64,000 bases of DNA, from contig OZ241330.1 of NCBI GenBank assembly GCA_965200045.1, positions 1,054,001 to 1,118,000 on the forward strand, written 5' to 3'. The translations under genes and the position numbers were made by a program. Under the pieces are notes generated by a model, which made no database searches, had not been told where the DNA came from, and worked only from the letters and a program-made list of their open reading frames with translations. This document shows, piece by piece, positions 37,176 to 46,343 of this stretch. Numbering within the stretch: position 1 is the stretch's first letter; the number at the start of each line of letters is the position of its first letter. The stretch is from Bin25 sp026709415 (GTDB lineage: Bacteria > Bacteroidota > Bacteroidia > Flavobacteriales > Flavobacteriaceae).

Positions 37176-38395
37176 GCCAAAAAATCAAACGCATTAAAAT
37201 CAGGGAGATCATTGAAGGCTATCAAGATCATGGAGAGGAACAAGGGGTTATTGGTTATGGAGGGAAATTAAATATCCGACCCCCTTATCAAAGAGAATAT
37301 CTCCACGAGAACAATCAGAAATTCAAAGAAGAATTAATTCAATCCATCTATCATGGAAGACCCATTGGTCTGATCTATTTTGCTAAAAATAAAGAAGGAA
37401 ATTTTGAATTAATGGATGGGCAACAACGCATCATCACCATATGCAAATTTTGCGAACCCAAAAAATCGTTTTTTATTCATCTTGAAATCAGCCCTGGAAA
37501 TACCCAAAGAATCAAGTTTCATGTTTTGGAAGCCCAAAAACTGTCTCAAAAGATTTTGGATTATGAATTAATGGTGTATGAATTCGAGGGAACGGATATT
37601 GAAAAACTCAATTGGTTCCGAACCATCAATAAAGAAATCGAAGTCTTATCAGACCAAGAAATACGAAATTCTGTATACCACGGTAGTTGGTTGAACGATG
37701 CTAAGAAATACTTCACATACATGGGGGATACCAATAGAAAAGACATGTGCAATGAATTGATGGGCAGTAAGGATAGAAAAAGACATGCCCATTTGGAGAA
37801 AATAATCCAATGGAAAATAGGCAGTATTGATGAAGATAAGATGATGGAATTCATGGCGACTGAATCAGAAAAAGATCATGCCAAAGATTTATGGGATTAT
37901 TTTAGAACCATTTGGGATTGGCAACATGATTTATTTGGTGAAGCACCAGACAAAAAGTTGAAAGAAAAATTGAATTGGGGACGTTTGTATGCGACCTATG
38001 GAAAAAAGGAATATTCAAAACACCATACCAAAGGGAGATTTCAAGAGTTATACGAAATGTATGAAAAGGATGAAGATACCATAGATCACACCGAATATCC
38101 TTTTGTTCAGATACCCAATGGAATTTATGAATATATTTTATCTGGTGAAATGGAGGAAAGTCGTCAATATATCAACAGACGAACGTTTAACGATAAAGAA
38201 AAAAGAAATAAATGGAAGGAGCAAAATAAATTATGGCCCAACAAAAATCAAATTTGTAAAAAAACGGAGTGCAATACCCCAATGAATCAATCTCATGGAG
38301 ATCATATCAAACCCTATTCCAAAGGGGGGCGAACGATTCCATCAAACCTGCAAATTTTATGTGCAGATTGTAATCGAAGATTGTCGAATAAATAG
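37172..38395 (+). CDS. DUF262-HNH nuclease, probable restriction partner
   Basis: 407 aa. The N-terminal DUF262 (ParB/Srx-like) domain has IRPPYQREYLHENNQKFKEELIQSI (core: IRPPYQREYL) and MDGQQRIITI with the DGQQR motif. The middle is helical. The C-terminus is an HNH nuclease: CKKTECN, HGDHIKPYSKGG and NLQILCADCNRRL give the two metal-binding Cys pairs and catalytic DH. Combination with an EcoRI-type methylase in the same operon, with start and stop overlapping in ATGA, indicates a restriction-modification pair; GmrS-like modified-DNA restriction is the alternative. Confidence 0.82.
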   Translation: MSQKIKRIKIREIIEGYQDHGEEQGVIGYGGKLNIRPPYQREYLHENNQKFKEELIQSIYHGRPIGLIYFAKNKEGNFELMDGQQRIITICKFCEPKKSFFIHLEISPGNTQRIKFHVLEAQKLSQKILDYELMVYEFEGTDIEKLNWFRTINKEIEVLSDQEIRNSVYHGSWLNDAKKYFTYMGDTNRKDMCNELMGSKDRKRHAHLEKIIQWKIGSIDEDKMMEFMATESEKDHAKDLWDYFRTIWDWQHDLFGEAPDKKLKEKLNWGRLYATYGKKEYSKHHTKGRFQELYEMYEKDEDTIDHTEYPFVQIPNGIYEYILSGEMEESRQYINRRTFNDKEKRNKWKEQNKLWPNKNQICKKTECNTPMNQSHGDHIKPYSKGGRTIPSNLQILCADCNRRLSNK

Positions 38396-38410
38396 CTTTC
38401 CAAGATTCAA

Positions 38411-38830
38411 TTAGAATCTGATGTAACCTCCCAATTGAAACAAGGTGAGAGATTCGCCAACATGCAATGACAAACGTGCTCCAAAATTTCCTCCCACTAA
38501 TAAACTAGTTCCATAGGTGAATGATACGTCACCCCCGTCATATTCTATACCAGTTCTTAATTCGGGTCTGATTAGCCAATCAGTCGGACCTATTCGTAAT
38601 GAGGCTCCCAAACGACTTGCAGTGCCTTTTAAATCTTGACATTGATAATTTTCTATCATAGAGTAGAGAGATAAAGGACCTGTAACCTCCCCACTCAATC
38701 CGATGTAATGTCCAGGACATGCGTTTTCACTTCCACCGACTAGACCCGCTTCAAGCATAAAACGGTCCGTTTTTTCTTGAGCACAGATACAAAGGGGGAG
38801 GAAGAAAAATGATAGGAGTAGAAGTCTCAT
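38411..38830 (-). CDS. Small outer-membrane beta-barrel-like protein
   Basis: 139 aa from the ATG at 38830, which leaves a clean signal peptide (MRLLLLSFFFLPLCICAQ). The mature part alternates short glycine-rich beta strands (AGLVGGSEN, LGASLRIGP, YGTSLLVGGNFGARLSL) and ends in aromatic GGYIRF, typical of the BAM-recognised last strand. Two Cys (ACPG, YQCQD) may pair. No family recognised. The frame can be extended to 38866 but would place the leader internally. Confidence 0.6.
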   Translation of the reverse strand: MRLLLLSFFFLPLCICAQEKTDRFMLEAGLVGGSENACPGHYIGLSGEVTGPLSLYSMIENYQCQDLKGTASRLGASLRIGPTDWLIRPELRTGIEYDGGDVSFTYGTSLLVGGNFGARLSLHVGESLTLFQLGGYIRF

Positions 38831-38929
38831 CGTTTTTGAATGTATGGGTTTTGAATCATTCAACATTCCAAATATTTTTAAAGTTATAGAAACAGATTCA
38901 AATAAAAGTGGTTCATCTTTTAATTGCGA

Positions 38930-39559
38930 TCAAAGTTTTGTTTTTTCAAGCCAAGTCAAAAATGAGTTTAAACTTTCTTCAGATAAATGGTGGCCATCAT
39001 TGAACTCGTAATAAGTGATGTTATGGTATTTTTCAGATAAGGATTCAATCGAATTCCTTGCCAGTTCGATAGGTAGGGTAAAATCTTGCTTTCCATGGCT
39101 TGCATAGCATAAAATAGGAGGGACTTGCTTTGGGGTAATATTCTCGCTAATGTATCCACTCAAACCAATGATTCTGCGAAATTTTTCTGGATGATTGAAT
39201 CCCAATGCCCAACTCAAAACGGCCCCTTGACTGAAACCAATTAAGGTGATGTCTTTGGCATCAAGATTTAGTGATTTAACATCATGGTTAATGCTACTGA
39301 TAATCGATGCCATCGAATTTTTTGCTTGTTCAACATTTTCCCATTTTTTAAAGTTATCGCTTGAATTGATATCAAACCAAGCATAGCCGCCCCAAGGCAA
39401 ATGGATTGGCCCTTGGTACGAAACAACCGTATATTCTTTGGGCAAATGTTGATTGAATGAAAACAGATCTTCTTTATTGCTCCCATAACCATGGAGCAAC
39501 ACCAGTAAAGGACTTTTATTTATGCGAGTTCCTTTTCTAATAATAGATTCTAACAACAT
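38930..39559 (-). CDS. Alpha/beta hydrolase, phospholipase/carboxylesterase type
   Basis: 209 aa compact esterase. HGYGSNKEDLFSF contains the oxyanion region, GFSQGAVLS the nucleophile Ser elbow, HGKQDFTLPIE the acid Asp and NDGHHLSEE the catalytic His. No signal peptide, so cytosolic. It follows the dihydroorotase-like gene by 10 bp, suggesting cotranscription. Confidence 0.87.
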   Translation of the reverse strand: MLLESIIRKGTRINKSPLLVLLHGYGSNKEDLFSFNQHLPKEYTVVSYQGPIHLPWGGYAWFDINSSDNFKKWENVEQAKNSMASIISSINHDVKSLNLDAKDITLIGFSQGAVLSWALGFNHPEKFRRIIGLSGYISENITPKQVPPILCYASHGKQDFTLPIELARNSIESLSEKYHNITYYEFNDGHHLSEESLNSFLTWLEKTKL

Positions 39560-39569
39560 ATATGTTTTG

Positions 39570-40820
39570 TTAATTCAATATAAGATGGTCATCAAGCATT
39601 GTTCCGTACACTTTACCTTTTATCTTTTGGTTGATATAAGCACAATTTTTTGAAGTCGAATGAATATGCTCATTGGTAAAAGTATATATAATATCAGGAT
39701 TGAAAATGGTGATATTCGCCTTTTGATTGGCTTCAATTTTCGGAGGTTTTAATCCAAAATGTATTCGACCTCTTGTTAAATAATCGATCGTTTGAGGCAA
39801 TCCAAATTTTGAATTCAATAATCCAAAAGCGGCTTCCAATCCGATACTACCTTCTTTAAGTTCCACAAAATCATGTTCTTTTAACTCAGGGTTAATCGGT
39901 TCATGCATGCATGAAATCATGTCGATCGTACCATTTTCAAGCCCCTTAGCTAGAGCATTGATATCTTCTCTAGTTCTCAGTGGAGGGGATTGCTTTAGGT
40001 TGGCATCAAAATCCGATAAATCATCGGTTGTGAAAATCAAATGTGGTAAACCAACAGAACTTGAAATGGTCGCCCCCATACTTTTTGCCTGCTTGATTAA
40101 TTCAACACTTCTTTGACAAGATAATAACTGAAAATGAAGTTTTCCTTTCGTGTAATATAGAACTTCTAAATCTCTTAAAACAGCTACTGTTTCTGCTATT
40201 TCCGGACTTCCATTGATTCCGTAATGCAAACTAAAATCACTTTCACCAAGAGCAGCATCCATGTGTAGACTTCCAATTTGTGGAAAAGAAATAACGGTAC
40301 CAGAAAAACTCTGGACATATTGCAACGCAATTTTCAATAAATAGGGGTCCCCAATATCTTTTTTGTAATCACCAAACGCAATGGCCCCAGCTCGATGCAT
40401 ATCAAACAGAGGAGAAAGTTCAATCCCCTGCATTCGATTGGTTAAACTGCCACAAACATGTAATTCACAAGGGGCATTTTTAGCCCATTGCATGATATGT
40501 CCAACGGCACTGTGAGAATCGATGACCGGTAATGTATTGGGATTGAGAATAATCGTGGTAAATCCACTTTTAGCCGCTGTGAGTAACCCATTATTTAAAG
40601 TTTCTCTTTCTTCATAGCCGGGCTCACCAAAACTAACACAGGGATCAAACCAACCAACCGATGCATGGAGGTTTTCAAATTCGATTAGTTGATCACACAA
40701 AACATCAATATTCGAACCTATTTTTCGAATGACGCCCTCTTCAATAAAAATATCTTGAATTTCTCCTGAATGTGTCGAACGGGGGTCGACAATCATAGCT
40801 CCCTTGATGAGAACTTTCAT
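39570..40820 (-). CDS. Dihydroorotase-like amidohydrolase lacking the metal HxH motif
   Basis: 416 aa amidohydrolase fold: MIVDPRSTHSGEIQDIFIEEG at the N-terminus (core: DPRSTHSGEIQDIFI) and a late SPPLRTREDINALAKGLENG block match dihydroorotases. Where active enzymes read GxIDxHVHxREPG, this protein has GWFDPCVSFGEPGYE: both metal His are gone. Similar sequences are widespread in this phylum, some perhaps serving as non-catalytic partners of aspartate transcarbamylase. I therefore do not assign pyrC. The active copy is presumably elsewhere. Confidence 0.75.
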   Translation of the reverse strand: MKVLIKGAMIVDPRSTHSGEIQDIFIEEGVIRKIGSNIDVLCDQLIEFENLHASVGWFDPCVSFGEPGYEERETLNNGLLTAAKSGFTTIILNPNTLPVIDSHSAVGHIMQWAKNAPCELHVCGSLTNRMQGIELSPLFDMHRAGAIAFGDYKKDIGDPYLLKIALQYVQSFSGTVISFPQIGSLHMDAALGESDFSLHYGINGSPEIAETVAVLRDLEVLYYTKGKLHFQLLSCQRSVELIKQAKSMGATISSSVGLPHLIFTTDDLSDFDANLKQSPPLRTREDINALAKGLENGTIDMISCMHEPINPELKEHDFVELKEGSIGLEAAFGLLNSKFGLPQTIDYLTRGRIHFGLKPPKIEANQKANITIFNPDIIYTFTNEHIHSTSKNCAYINQKIKGKVYGTMLDDHLILN

Positions 40821-40948
40821 GAAGTTGAATCCATCTATCGGGAGACGAAATTAATTAAAATCGAAGAATTCGAAATGATCGAGAGATAATTGAAGTTATT
40901 TTAAGTCGTTCATATTTATACTCAGCCATCATATACGGATTGAAAAAG

Positions 40949-41815
40949 CTATCGAGACTCCAATGGAATACCTTTAAGTTTAAACTTGATTTTGGAATTT
41001 GGTTGTTTTTGTGCCATGATATTGATGGCATCGTCAGTTAGTTGTAATATTCTAGGATAGCCGCCTGAAGTTTGACAATCCCGCATCAAAACAATCAAAT
41101 GACCTGAAGGAGTCAATTGAATTGTACCAGGTAGAACAGGATTTGATAAAATCGGTTTCAAGTTGTTTTTGATTTTGGGTTCAATTAAATAAGCAATTCG
41201 ATTGCTAGAGTGTAAAACTTTGAACTCATGATTAAAAAGGAGTTTTCGTTGTGGTTGGTCTAGGTGTTTAAACTCTTGACCAGCATAAACCTCAATCGAT
41301 TCATTGGTTAGTATTTGTCGATCGAGTTTGACGTTGACTCCTTTGGAATAAGAAACCTTCCCCTCGTTTAGTTCAAAAAACTGATTTTTTTTAATTCGAA
41401 AATCCGGTGTGACGCTTCGAGACATGGATCTACTTTTTAAAAATGGTTTGGTATTGATGCCTCCAGAAATAGCGAGATAGGAGTAATTCCCTATAAAATG
41501 ATACCCGACTGAAAGAATATCTCCACTGTTGATTTTAAATGGATTATGGATGGGTACCTCAGTTCGATTATTGACGATAGGAGAAATCAATGCCCCACTG
41601 AAACATATATGGGTCGGCTGATGAAATTTTAAAGTTGGACCAAGTGAAGTGCATTCAAACAAAGCCGTATGGAGTTTATTATCCAAGAGGAGATTGGCAA
41701 TTTGAGCGGACTGATGGTCCATATAACCAGACTTTGGGACCCCATTGGAATATAATCCGAACCGACCAGAGTCTTGAATTGAAGTATATATTCCAGGATC
41801 TAAAACTTCAATCAT
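40949..41815 (-). CDS. pxpC: 5-oxoprolinase subunit C (biotin-dependent carboxyltransferase fold)
   Basis: Last gene of the pxpABC set that hydrolyses 5-oxoproline to glutamate with ATP. The N-terminus EVLDPGIYTSIQDSGRFGL and GVPKSGYMDHQSAQIANLL, the middle SGGINTKPFLKSRS and the end MRDCQTSGGYPRILQLTDDA are diagnostic KipA/PxpC blocks. 288 aa. Overlaps pxpB by 8 bp. Confidence 0.93.
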   Translation of the reverse strand: MIEVLDPGIYTSIQDSGRFGLYSNGVPKSGYMDHQSAQIANLLLDNKLHTALFECTSLGPTLKFHQPTHICFSGALISPIVNNRTEVPIHNPFKINSGDILSVGYHFIGNYSYLAISGGINTKPFLKSRSMSRSVTPDFRIKKNQFFELNEGKVSYSKGVNVKLDRQILTNESIEVYAGQEFKHLDQPQRKLLFNHEFKVLHSSNRIAYLIEPKIKNNLKPILSNPVLPGTIQLTPSGHLIVLMRDCQTSGGYPRILQLTDDAINIMAQKQPNSKIKFKLKGIPLESR

Positions 41816-42500
41816 GGGAGTAGTTTTTTAATTCTTGTTGATCTATTGGAAAAAATTCTATCGTATCACCAGGTTGGGGCAGTTTGGTTTCATTATAAGA
41901 CTGATCAAACAAACGATAAGGGGTGTAACCAATGATATTCCAACCGCCTGGACTGTTGACGGAATAAATGCCAGTTTGACTTCCTCCAATGCCAACGGAC
42001 CCAGCTCCCACTCTTTTTCTTGGATTTTTTCTTCTGGGAAAATATAAGATTGGATTGAGTCCCCCCAAATAAAAGAAACCAGGTAAAAACCCAATAAAAT
42101 ACACAGTATATTTCACTTTGCTGTGGTATTGAATGATTTTTTCAGGCGATAAATTTAATTGTTGAGCCATGTCTTTCAAATCAATAGCATACGGCATTTG
42201 ATAACAGACCGGAATCTTCCAATTCTGTGGCTTTAATTTAAATCGAAGTCGTTTTGTTTTTTCATAAAGCAATTCAATTTCTCGAGTTAGTTCATCAAAA
42301 TTTAAAATAGGATTTGCAAATTGAATAAGGATACTTGAAAAACCATGTGACATATCCATAAAATCAATATGCTTTTTCAAAATCTTTTTAAACCTCAAAA
42401 TGTCAACAAGGATATCATAGGAAATTTTTTCCTCCCAATTAATGGTTATGGCCGTTGGAGTAACTGGATAAAAGGAGAGATGAAATTTATTTTTACTCAA
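41808..42500 (-). CDS. pxpB: 5-oxoprolinase subunit B (KipI-like)
   Basis: 230 aa cyclophilin-like protein. FIGFLPGFFYLGGL, KRVGAGSVGIGGSQTGIY and SPGGWNIIGYTPYRLFD are the family signature strands. It forms the ATP-using complex with PxpC and PxpA. Start ATG overlaps the pxpA stop by four bases. Confidence 0.93.
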   Translation of the reverse strand: MSKNKFHLSFYPVTPTAITINWEEKISYDILVDILRFKKILKKHIDFMDMSHGFSSILIQFANPILNFDELTREIELLYEKTKRLRFKLKPQNWKIPVCYQMPYAIDLKDMAQQLNLSPEKIIQYHSKVKYTVYFIGFLPGFFYLGGLNPILYFPRRKNPRKRVGAGSVGIGGSQTGIYSVNSPGGWNIIGYTPYRLFDQSYNETKLPQPGDTIEFFPIDQQELKNYSHD

Positions 42501-43234
42501 TTGGATGGTTTTAAAGCTTTAAAGTCAACGGCTAACGATTGTAATATCATTTCTGCGTTTGGATTGTCTCCGTGGATGCAGTAAGTATCAGCATGAATAT
42601 CGATAGAGTCCGATTCAACGGTTAACAATTGCTTTTCGAAAACCATTTGACTTAAGTGAGAATGAATTTTTTGATACTCGGTATAACAACTGCCTTTGAT
42701 GGATCGATCAACTAATTGATAATTGTTATGATATGCTCGATCGATGAAGGCTTCTTTCATAATGGGTATTCCAACGGAGTGGAACATGTATTTGGTCTTG
42801 GCCATGTAAGGAATGAAGAAATAACTTTTTAATTCAAAGTCAAAAATAATTTGCATGATCATTTCTGCATAATGTTCATGATGGCTAATCAAGTGATATA
42901 ATGCCCCATGAGGTTTGATGTGGTGTAATTCTACTTTTTTGGAATTCAAAATATTGAGAAAAACTTCCAATTGTTTCGTGATAGAGACTTTTAATTTTTC
43001 TAAAGGGAGATTCAAGGGTTTACGACCGAAATTCTCCACATCTTCAAATGATGGATGAGCGCCTATACCTACATGGTGTTCGATGGCCAAATCCATAACG
43101 TGATTCATGGTGTTATGGTTACCGGCGTGACCGCCACAAGCAATACTGCAAAGGGATACATAAGGCATTAATTGCCGATCGTTTCCAATACCCTCGCCCA
43201 TATCAGCATTGATCATAATGTGCTCTGTTGCCAT
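42497..43234 (-). CDS. pxpA: 5-oxoprolinase subunit A (LamB/YcsF)
   Basis: 245 aa with the LamB/YcsF signatures INADMGEG, CSIACGGHAGN, GAHPSFEDVENFGR and VKPHGALY-like HIKPHGALYHL, plus EAFIDRAYHN. It carries the 5-oxoproline-binding, amide-hydrolysing half of the complex. The gene begins immediately after the Nramp-like transporter gene ends. Confidence 0.94.
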   Translation of the reverse strand: MATEHIMINADMGEGIGNDRQLMPYVSLCSIACGGHAGNHNTMNHVMDLAIEHHVGIGAHPSFEDVENFGRKPLNLPLEKLKVSITKQLEVFLNILNSKKVELHHIKPHGALYHLISHHEHYAEMIMQIIFDFELKSYFFIPYMAKTKYMFHSVGIPIMKEAFIDRAYHNNYQLVDRSIKGSCYTEYQKIHSHLSQMVFEKQLLTVESDSIDIHADTYCIHGDNPNAEMILQSLAVDFKALKPSN

Positions 43235-44461
43235 TTATAGGAACTGAAAAACGCTCAAAATACTCTTCAGACTCAGCAAAGTGGTTAATAATAATATCAG
43301 AATGCCAATCAGATTTTGAATTCGAGAATTGACATATGACCCCAATAAATCACTTCGGTTGATGATGATGAGTATCATTCCCACGATGATTGGAAGCAAA
43401 ACACCATTGGCAACTTGGGCAAATTTGATGACCTGAATCAATTGAAAATCCAAGGATGAAACAATGACCCCAAACGCTAAGACGATTAAGAATACGAATC
43501 TAAAGGGTTTTGATGTCAATGAACTTTTCCAACCAAAACAATTACAAGTCACAAAAGCAGCTGCCAGTGGTGCCGTCATGGCGCTGGTGAGTCCTGCTGC
43601 AAACAATCCGAAGCCAATCAGCGTCTTGGCATGCATTCCTAAAAGAGGTTCAAGACCAATGGCCAAATCACTAGCATCATGGATGGAAGTTAAATTGGAA
43701 CCAGCCGCCGTGATCATGATGGATAGTGAGATGATCCCTCCGATAGAAACTGAAATCATCAGATCCCAAATTCCATGGGTAAGGTTTTTTGGATTGTTCC
43801 ATTTTTTCTTAGACAAATGAGCATGTAAAAAAAGATTATAAGGAACAACTGTTGTGCCAATCAAACCAATAACGGTCAATAAACTACCTTGAGGAACTTG
43901 AGGAATAAATAAGCCATAGAGCAATTCTTTGATTGGGGGCATCAAAACAATGGTGGAAACCATAAAGGATAAACTCATCAGGAGGACGACACAAATCAAA
44001 ACACGCTCAATTATCCGATAATTGCCAACGTAAAATAGAGCCATGGCAACAATTCCGACGACGAGTGGATAGAGGTTGAGTTTTAATGAATCCATGCTCA
44101 GATAACAATGACTGAATATGGTTTCTAATCCTAATACAGCTCCTGAAATATTTCCAGCTTGGTAGACTGAATTGCCCATAACAATCGCCGAAATGGTTAA
44201 AAAGATGAGAATGACTTTTAACCCCTTTGGGTTGATTTTATTTCGGATGATTTCACCCATGCTCGATTGAGAAACAACCCCAATGCGCATCACCATTTCT
44301 TGCAGAAAGATCGTGGCAGCAATAGCCACAAGGATCGTCCATAGCAATTGATAGCCAAATGAAACCCCAGCAATAGAGCAGAGAGTCACGGTACCTGGGC
44401 CTATAAAAGCGGCTGTAATTAATGTGGCGGGACCTAGGTTTTTAAAAATATGATTCAACAA
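43235..44461 (-). CDS. Nramp-superfamily transporter with altered metal-site motifs
   Basis: 408 aa, about 11 membrane helices, in operon with pxpABC (one-base spacing to pxpA). The fold is Nramp: GPATLITAAFIGPGTVTLC corresponds to the first helix, where true metal transporters read DPGN; here GPGT. In helix 6 the metal site MPHN is replaced by VPYN (GTTVVPYNLFLHA). The Asp, Asn and Met ligands are therefore missing. It may carry another substrate, and its place before 5-oxoprolinase genes makes 5-oxoproline or a related acid a reasonable guess. Neither is shown. Confidence 0.82.
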   Translation of the reverse strand: MLNHIFKNLGPATLITAAFIGPGTVTLCSIAGVSFGYQLLWTILVAIAATIFLQEMVMRIGVVSQSSMGEIIRNKINPKGLKVILIFLTISAIVMGNSVYQAGNISGAVLGLETIFSHCYLSMDSLKLNLYPLVVGIVAMALFYVGNYRIIERVLICVVLLMSLSFMVSTIVLMPPIKELLYGLFIPQVPQGSLLTVIGLIGTTVVPYNLFLHAHLSKKKWNNPKNLTHGIWDLMISVSIGGIISLSIMITAAGSNLTSIHDASDLAIGLEPLLGMHAKTLIGFGLFAAGLTSAMTAPLAAAFVTCNCFGWKSSLTSKPFRFVFLIVLAFGVIVSSLDFQLIQVIKFAQVANGVLLPIIVGMILIIINRSDLLGSYVNSRIQNLIGILILLLTTLLSLKSILSVFQFL

Positions 44462-44509
44462 CGTATTGAATGGGATTTGATAATTTTAAACTTCAATTAA
44501 CTCAAAGTA

Positions 44510-45961
44510 ATGATACAAAATTCACATTTATACAAAACAAAAGCTTATATCAATGGTGATTTTATTGCTGCATCAAACCAAAAAGAATTTCCCGTGTATA
44601 ATCCTTCAAATCAGGAGCTTATTGCGCATGTGGTTTATGGCGATACCATACTTGCAGAAAAAGCTATCGAATCAGCTCAAAAAGCTCTCAATCCTTGGAA
44701 ATCATTATCAGGAATTGAGCGATCCAATATCCTAAGAAAATGGTTTGAGTTGCATTTAAAATACATCGATGAGCTGGCGGAAATATTAACGCTTGAGCAA
44801 GGAAAGCCTTTTCATGAAGCCAAAGGAGAAATCCATTATGGAGCTTCCTTTATTGAGTGGTTTGCTGAAGAAGCCAAAAGAGTGTATGGAGATGTTATTC
44901 CAGGACACCTACCTGACAAAAGAATTGTGGTGATCAAACAACCGATAGGGGTCGTGGCAGCCATTACGCCTTGGAATTTCCCAAATGCGATGATTACCCG
45001 TAAAGTAGCTCCCGCTTTAGCAGCTGGATGTACTGTCATTGTTAAGCCCTCTGAATTAACACCTCTTTCGGCATTATCCTTAGGACAGTTAGCCAATGAA
45101 GCAGGTTTTCCAAAAGGGGTATTTAATGTCATTCCAACTCTTGATGCTCAACAAATCGGAGAGACCCTTTGCCAAAGTCCCATCATCAAAAAACTATCCT
45201 TTACAGGGTCCACTCAAGTCGGAAAATTATTGATGCAACAAAGTGCATCTACGGTGAAAAAACTCTCTTTGGAATTAGGAGGTAATGCCCCTTTTATTGT
45301 ATTTGAAGATGCCGATATTGCCCAAGCCGTAGAAGCCGCTATGACTTCAAAATTTAGAAATGCCGGACAGACTTGCGTTTGTGCTAACCGAATTTTTGTT
45401 CACAGTGATGTATATCAAGAGTTTTCCAAAAAATTGATTCAAAAAGTTGAAGAGTTAAAAATCGGTGACGGATTTGAGCCTGATGTGGACGTAGGGCCAC
45501 TCATCAATCAAGAAGCTATTGAATTCATCGATGATTTGATTGAAGACGCTTTGGACAATGGCGCTCAAATTTTCAGAAGCCCCCAGGTTAAAAGAAAGAA
45601 AAAAAGTCTCTTTTATGAGCCCATCGTATTAACGGATGTCACTTCAAACATGAAGATATTTCACAATGAAATATTTGGTCCCGTTGCCCCTTTATTCCAG
45701 TTTTCAAGTGAAAAAGAAGTGATAGAATTAGCCAATAATACACCTTATGGACTGGCTTCTTATTTTTTCGGAAAAGATCATTCAAAAATTTGGCGAGTTA
45801 GTGAGCAGTTGGAATATGGTATGATCGGGATTAATACAGGGATGATTTCAACCGCCGTCGCTCCTTTTGGAGGCATCAAACAAAGTGGCTTTGGAAAAGA
45901 AGGCTCAAAATATGGTGTTGAAGATTATATCATCACTAAATATCTTTCTTGGTCTGTCTAA
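44510..45961 (+). CDS. gabD: NAD(P)-dependent succinate-semialdehyde dehydrogenase
   Basis: 483 aa aldehyde dehydrogenase. TPWNFPNAMITRKVAPALAAGC (core: TPWNFPNAMITRK), FTGSTQVGK (cofactor loop), LELGGNAPFIV (general-base Glu) and NAGQTCVCANR (catalytic Cys) are all present, and FGGIKQSGFGKEGSKYGVEDY (core: GGIKQSGFGKEG) is the usual SSADH end. It oxidises succinate semialdehyde to succinate in GABA breakdown. Divergent from the Nramp-like gene; a related aldehyde substrate is possible. Confidence 0.88.
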   Translation: MIQNSHLYKTKAYINGDFIAASNQKEFPVYNPSNQELIAHVVYGDTILAEKAIESAQKALNPWKSLSGIERSNILRKWFELHLKYIDELAEILTLEQGKPFHEAKGEIHYGASFIEWFAEEAKRVYGDVIPGHLPDKRIVVIKQPIGVVAAITPWNFPNAMITRKVAPALAAGCTVIVKPSELTPLSALSLGQLANEAGFPKGVFNVIPTLDAQQIGETLCQSPIIKKLSFTGSTQVGKLLMQQSASTVKKLSLELGGNAPFIVFEDADIAQAVEAAMTSKFRNAGQTCVCANRIFVHSDVYQEFSKKLIQKVEELKIGDGFEPDVDVGPLINQEAIEFIDDLIEDALDNGAQIFRSPQVKRKKKSLFYEPIVLTDVTSNMKIFHNEIFGPVAPLFQFSSEKEVIELANNTPYGLASYFFGKDHSKIWRVSEQLEYGMIGINTGMISTAVAPFGGIKQSGFGKEGSKYGVEDYIITKYLSWSV

Positions 45962-46343
45962 CCCCATATTTTAATTGATCAATAAGGCATTCAATAGGAC
46001 TGGGTTTAAAAGGAAAATAACGGTCATGTCACATTTTGAAATGATGAATAATAACCGTTTTGAATTGCAAAAATATCTTCACGGAACTTTCTTAACTCTT
46101 TGAGGGGTTCCTTCAAAAGAGTTTTAAAAAGAAAAAAGCAGCAAGGATAGTAGAACATTGTGAATTGTTTGATTAAAAAAAATCAAACTCATTTGTAAAA
46201 CACATTTTTCTCTTTTATCGCACGAAAAAATAGAAGAAATTTTATTTTTTGATACTTAATATGACTATTTCATAAAAAATGATAAAAATTTTAGAACAGA
46301 AATAATTAATTTAGTCATACATCAAAAAAGCCATTTTAGATTC
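45962..46343. other. Intergenic spacer with an imperfect hairpin
   Basis: No gene. Around 46095-46122 AACTCTTTGAGG and CCTTCAAAAGAGTT can pair imperfectly; no T-run follows, so terminator or leader function is uncertain. The remainder is AT-rich and should contain the sigma-gene promoter. Confidence 0.35.

Noticed and set aside
46095..46122. Rho-independent terminator
   Set aside because: The stem is imperfect and has no T-run on either strand, so it is only noted in the spacer entry.
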